Positions 16,701 to 18,735 of a stretch of 18,735 nt of DNA are shown here, one piece after another. The DNA is from an uncultured Paraprevotella sp. (GTDB lineage: Bacteria; Bacteroidota; Bacteroidia; Bacteroidales; Bacteroidaceae). The notes below the pieces were generated by a model. The model was not told the origin of the DNA, did not search any database, and saw only the letters and a list, made by a program, of their open reading frames with translations. Position numbers and translations under genes: made by a program. Location of the stretch: positions 1 through 18,735 of the forward strand of contig CAAFWT010000182.1 in NCBI GenBank assembly GCA_900766785.1, written 5' to 3'. Each line of letters starts with the position of its first letter. Position 1 is the stretch's first letter.

Positions 16701-16913
16701 TTATTTCTGTTCCTGTTTTTCGTCATTGCTGACCGGTTCGTTGATTTGCTTCTCAATGTCATTCAAGCCTTCCTTGAAGCTTTTCACACCCTTACCCATT
16801 CCACGCATGAGTTCTGGTATCCTCTTGGCACCAAAAAACAATAGAACAACCAAAGCGATTAGTATAAGTTCGCCCGTTCCCAGATTGCCAATGAACATCA
16901 AACTGTTTGTCAT
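16701..16913 (-). CDS. tatA: Twin-arginine translocase subunit TatA
   Basis: Pore-forming or membrane-thinning subunit of the Tat pathway. The 70-residue protein has a short N-terminus with G-E-L at 14-16, one membrane helix (about 16-27), the F26-F27-G28 hinge, the amphipathic start A-K-R-I-P-E-L-M-R, and a charged C-terminal tail. It lies 38 bp upstream of the Tat-signal oxidoreductase and 14 bp downstream of a truncated copy of itself. No TatB is seen, as is usual in this phylum. Co-transcription with the sugar genes suggests export capacity is raised together with its cargo. Confidence 0.95.
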   Translation of the reverse strand: MTNSLMFIGNLGTGELILIALVVLLFFGAKRIPELMRGMGKGVKSFKEGLNDIEKQINEPVSNDEKQEQK

Positions 16914-16927
16914 AACTGTTAATTCTT

Positions 16928-17044
16928 TTATTTAAATAAGTTATTAAATATCTTCATGACGCCAAGAATCAGAAGAACAAACAAAGCGATTAGTACGAGT
17001 TCGCCCGTTCCCAGATTGTCTATGAACATCAAACTATTTGTCAT
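16928..17044 (-). CDS. Mini-TatA: 38-residue truncated tandem copy of tatA
   Basis: I read an intact small ORF from ATG 17044 to TAA 16928. Its first 21 codons match those of tatA at 58 of 63 bases, including M-T-N-S-L-M-F-I, then L-G-T-G-E-L and L-I-A-L. Over 32 codons identity drops to 82 of 96. The membrane helix is kept, but the F-F-G hinge becomes I-L-G and the protein ends ten residues later with V-M-K-I-F-N-N-L-F-K. The long amphipathic helix and charged tail of TatA are absent. The last ten residues alternate hydrophobic and polar side chains, so a short amphipathic helix is possible. It lies 14 bp upstream of tatA and 61 bp after the cytoplasmic oxidoreductase. It may be a small functional Tat component or a decaying duplicate; the clean frame slightly favours function. 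Confidence 0.6.
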   Translation of the reverse strand: MTNSLMFIDNLGTGELVLIALFVLLILGVMKIFNNLFK

Positions 17045-17105
17045 TACTGATATTGTATCTCTTTTATATATAAGTATTTGAATCTATACCTTTGCCACCC
17101 TCAGG

Positions 17106-18185
17106 CTATTTGCTCAAGAGTCCGTATCCGTCAGTCATATGCGCCCTGCGGTAATGTATCAGCTCCAGTTCTTCTTCTGTTCCCTTAACCGGCAGGTCAT
17201 TGCGACGGGCATCTTCCAGCATTTTCCAAGCAAAGTCAGAAGAGATGGCGGCATCTATAAACCGTGGCAGCCCCTCTGGTCTCTTGCCTGTGAGAATGGC
17301 CTCTCCCATCAGCTGGCAGAGCCTGTCGATATTCTTGTCACCATAAGGTCGCTCTACCACCTCTGTAACATTCACACCATGCTTCTCCACAACGGCTGTT
17401 TTGAAATCATGATGCATTCTTACGAATCCCTTGCTACCAATGAGTTCCGTATAGGAGTTATGTGTCTGGTCCTTGGAGAGCTGTCCGTAGACAAAGCCCT
17501 GTGTGATATCATAGACAACGCCATTCTGGAAGGTTCCGTGACATTGTAGCCACCAAGGGTCCTTGTAATTCCACATTCTGATGGCCTGAGCATGTCCGGT
17601 CTTGTACTCAGAACCTGCATACCATCGGCAGATATCCACATAATGCATACCGCAGTCGTGAAACGAGGGGCCTTCAAACTCATGTCCCTCACCAGGTGAG
17701 AGGCCAGGGGTCATATGGCAGATGCGTATGATGGCCAAATCGCCTATTTCTCCAGACTTCACGAAATCCTTCATCTCCTTGGTGTACCAGGCATTTCTCA
17801 GATAGAGGTTTACGGTACACTCTCTGTCGGAGTTACGTTCCATGTCCACCACTCTCCATTCATCTTCTCTACGATAAGCCAGAGGTTTCTCGCATATCAC
17901 ATGCTTGCCGCACTTGAGTGCTCTGTCTATTCTGCTGGCTCTGGAGTCTGCCAAAGCGAAAAGTCCTACGCAGTCAATGTCTGGATTCAAGAAAATATCA
18001 TCCTCATTGGTGGTAAACTTTGCATTCGGAGCCAATTCTGCCGCCGATTGTGCTCGAGAGGGATCGATGTCACATATGTAAGCCACATTCCACAAATCAT
18101 TCTTGACAAGCTCACTGACATGTTTACGACCCATTCGACCGAAACCAATCACCCCAATAGATATTCTATTTTTCTTCCTCTCCAT
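17106..18185 (-). CDS. Cytoplasmic Gfo/Idh/MocA-family oxidoreductase
   Basis: NAD(P)-dependent sugar or inositol dehydrogenase-like protein of 359 residues, without a signal peptide. It has I-G-V-I-G-F-G-R-M-G at 10-19 (Rossmann loop), C-D-I-D at 38-41, V-I-C-E-K-P-L at 96-102, and a D-C-G-M-H-Y-V-D-I-C-R-W segment resembling the family D-x3-H catalytic pattern. It is first in the minus-strand cluster, and the other genes follow in the same direction. In a 3-keto-sugar route it would be the cytoplasmic reductase that returns an imported keto-sugar to the ordinary hexose; this role is inferred from context. It is too different in length and signal from the Tat-exported member to be a recent copy. 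Confidence 0.9.
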   Translation of the reverse strand: MERKKNRISIGVIGFGRMGRKHVSELVKNDLWNVAYICDIDPSRAQSAAELAPNAKFTTNEDDIFLNPDIDCVGLFALADSRASRIDRALKCGKHVICEKPLAYRREDEWRVVDMERNSDRECTVNLYLRNAWYTKEMKDFVKSGEIGDLAIIRICHMTPGLSPGEGHEFEGPSFHDCGMHYVDICRWYAGSEYKTGHAQAIRMWNYKDPWWLQCHGTFQNGVVYDITQGFVYGQLSKDQTHNSYTELIGSKGFVRMHHDFKTAVVEKHGVNVTEVVERPYGDKNIDRLCQLMGEAILTGKRPEGLPRFIDAAISSDFAWKMLEDARRNDLPVKGTEEELELIHYRRAHMTDGYGLLSK

Positions 18186-18210
18186 CGTAATATATATGCT
18201 AAACAGGCAG

Positions 18211-18252
18211 AAATCTGTTACAGATTTGCTATTTGCATCGTAAAATTACAAA
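18211..18252 (-). promoter_or_regulatory. Candidate regulated promoter of the sugar/Tat cluster with a 17-bp dyad
   Basis: AAATCTGT and ACAGATTT (18211-18218, 18220-18227) form a perfect dyad around one base. On the minus strand TTTG (18252-18249) lies exactly 20 bp before CAAATCTG (18228-18221), a poor -7 box with two mismatches to TAnnTTTG. The dyad covers that box, as an operator would. Its central TGTTACA resembles the half-site pattern of GntR-type regulators, but no regulator gene is in the window. Confidence 0.35.
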
Positions 18253-18339
18253 CCTTTTATCAAAGGACAAAGAATTTTATGGTATTTTTATCCAATATAG
18301 CCAACAGAGATTTAATTTCAGAGCCAGACGAGGATGAGG

Positions 18340-18399
18340 ATCGTCATTTCATGGCATGATATCATCATTTCATGGCATGATACCATCATTTCATGCTGT
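18340..18399. repeat. 21-bp tandem repeat, almost three copies
   Basis: Copy 1 is 18340-18360, copy 2 is 18361-18381 (one base different), and copy 3 is a partial 18-bp copy at 18382-18399 that diverges at its end. The unit carries CATTTCATGGCATGAT, with CATG repeated at 5-bp spacing, so each unit is partly palindromic. Copies are contiguous with no spacers. It lies 155 bp upstream of the sugar/Tat cluster in non-coding DNA. Confidence 0.75.
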
Positions 18400-18596
18400 A
18401 TAAAGTTTGAGGCAAAGGGATAAGTCAGCTAAGGTAATAGACTATAATGATCAGGGAATAAGGGTCAGGGAATAGCTACTCTTATTGGGAATCCCTTCCC
18501 CCATGGTTTTCTATTGAGCCAGGAAATGTCTGCAGAGCCGTTTCCCATCAAAGGTTAGATTCATCCTATCCTACTATTCTGCAGAAGCACAGAAAA
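18400..18596. other. Intergenic DNA without a visible gene
   Basis: Together with 18186-18339 and the hairpin at 18597-18639, this makes a 485-bp gene-poor interval. I see only a 10-bp direct repeat TCAGGGAATA (18451-18460 and 18465-18474). No open frame here has a plausible protein, and no tRNA-like structure is apparent. Confidence 0.5.
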
Positions 18597-18639
18597 AGAA
18601 GAATGCAAGAATTATGGGTACTAACTCTTGCATTCTTCT
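18597..18639 (-). terminator. Intrinsic terminator for a minus-strand gene entering from the right
   Basis: A perfect 14-bp stem (18597-18610 with 18626-18639) around a 15-nt loop. On the minus strand it is followed by TTTTTCTG, while the plus-strand side lacks a T-run, so it most likely serves a gene lying beyond 18640 and read leftward. Confidence 0.7.
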
Positions 18640-18670
18640 GTACTTGATGATAAGAATCCTACGAAAGCCT

Positions 18671-18735
18671 TTATCGAGACATTTTTCTCTTAATTATCTG
18701 TTTGCTTACGAAAATGGTCTTGATAATGGATTCCA
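18671..18735 (-). CDS. Possible C-terminal end of a minus-strand gene, cut by window edge
   Basis: A frame open from the right edge ends with TAA at 18671-18673, 31 bp before the leftward terminator; the last residues would be basic (K-Q-I-I-K-R-K-M-S-R). A second frame ending at 18690 (K-Q-T-D-N) is equally possible. About 20 codons are too few to identify a product; the case rests on the terminator's orientation. Confidence 0.25.
   Translation of the reverse strand, partial: ESIIKTIFVSKQIIKRKMSR

Noticed and set aside
17715..18359. A 214-codon plus-strand frame reaching into the right intergenic region
   Set aside because: Most of it is antisense to the cytoplasmic oxidoreductase, the rest is AT-rich non-coding DNA, and no motif or promoter supports it.
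18340..18399. Possible CRISPR array
   Set aside because: The 21-bp units are contiguous with no spacers, there are fewer than three full copies, and no cas genes are present.

Overview
The window looks like a chromosomal segment from a member of Bacteroidota, most likely order Bacteroidales and possibly Prevotellaceae. Three things point there: several intergenic stretches carry the Bacteroidales-type -7 box TAnnTTTG; the lon-tgt-lptG run and the tatA/tatC pair without tatB are typical of the group; and there is a secreted GH92 mannosidase with a DUF1080/Gfo-Idh-MocA sugar cluster. I see no rRNA, tRNA, transposase, phage gene or CRISPR array. Taxonomy is inferred from gene content only.

Left part (1-7307). 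A trmN6-like tRNA methyltransferase runs off the left edge on the minus strand; its C-terminal coding end is overrun by a short palindromic element. Diverging from it is a tightly packed plus-strand operon: lon protease, tgt (queuine tRNA-ribosyltransferase, 4-bp overlap with lon), an LptF/LptG-type LPS-export permease and a DEAD-box RNA helicase with a long basic tail.

Middle (7313-10009). A convergent hairpin separates the helicase from a minus-strand pair, ribH (lumazine synthase) preceded by a membrane-anchored TPR protein. After a divergent promoter region comes a monocistronic fucO (lactaldehyde/1,2-propanediol oxidoreductase), closed by a perfect 16-bp bidirectional terminator hairpin.

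Right part (10111-18185), all minus strand. In transcription order: a cytoplasmic Gfo/Idh/MocA oxidoreductase, a 38-residue tatA-like mini-gene, tatA, a second Gfo/Idh/MocA protein with a twin-arginine signal, a secreted DUF1080 protein, a secreted TIM-barrel isomerase/hydratase-like protein, a terminator-like hairpin, tatC, and a GH92 alpha-mannosidase with its own promoter. The DUF1080, TIM-barrel and two Gfo/Idh/MocA proteins match the parts list of the 3-keto-glycoside route for breaking glycosidic bonds, in which oxidation at C3 is followed by elimination, hydration and re-reduction. The export machinery is interleaved with its likely substrate: tatA is immediately upstream of the Tat-signal oxidoreductase, and tatC is immediately after the pathway's last gene. 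The extra truncated tatA copy is the most unusual item here.

Right edge (18186-18735). This is a 485-bp gene-poor stretch with a dyad overlapping a candidate promoter, a 21-bp tandem repeat built on CATGGCATG, and a hairpin terminator for a minus-strand gene that probably enters from beyond the right edge.
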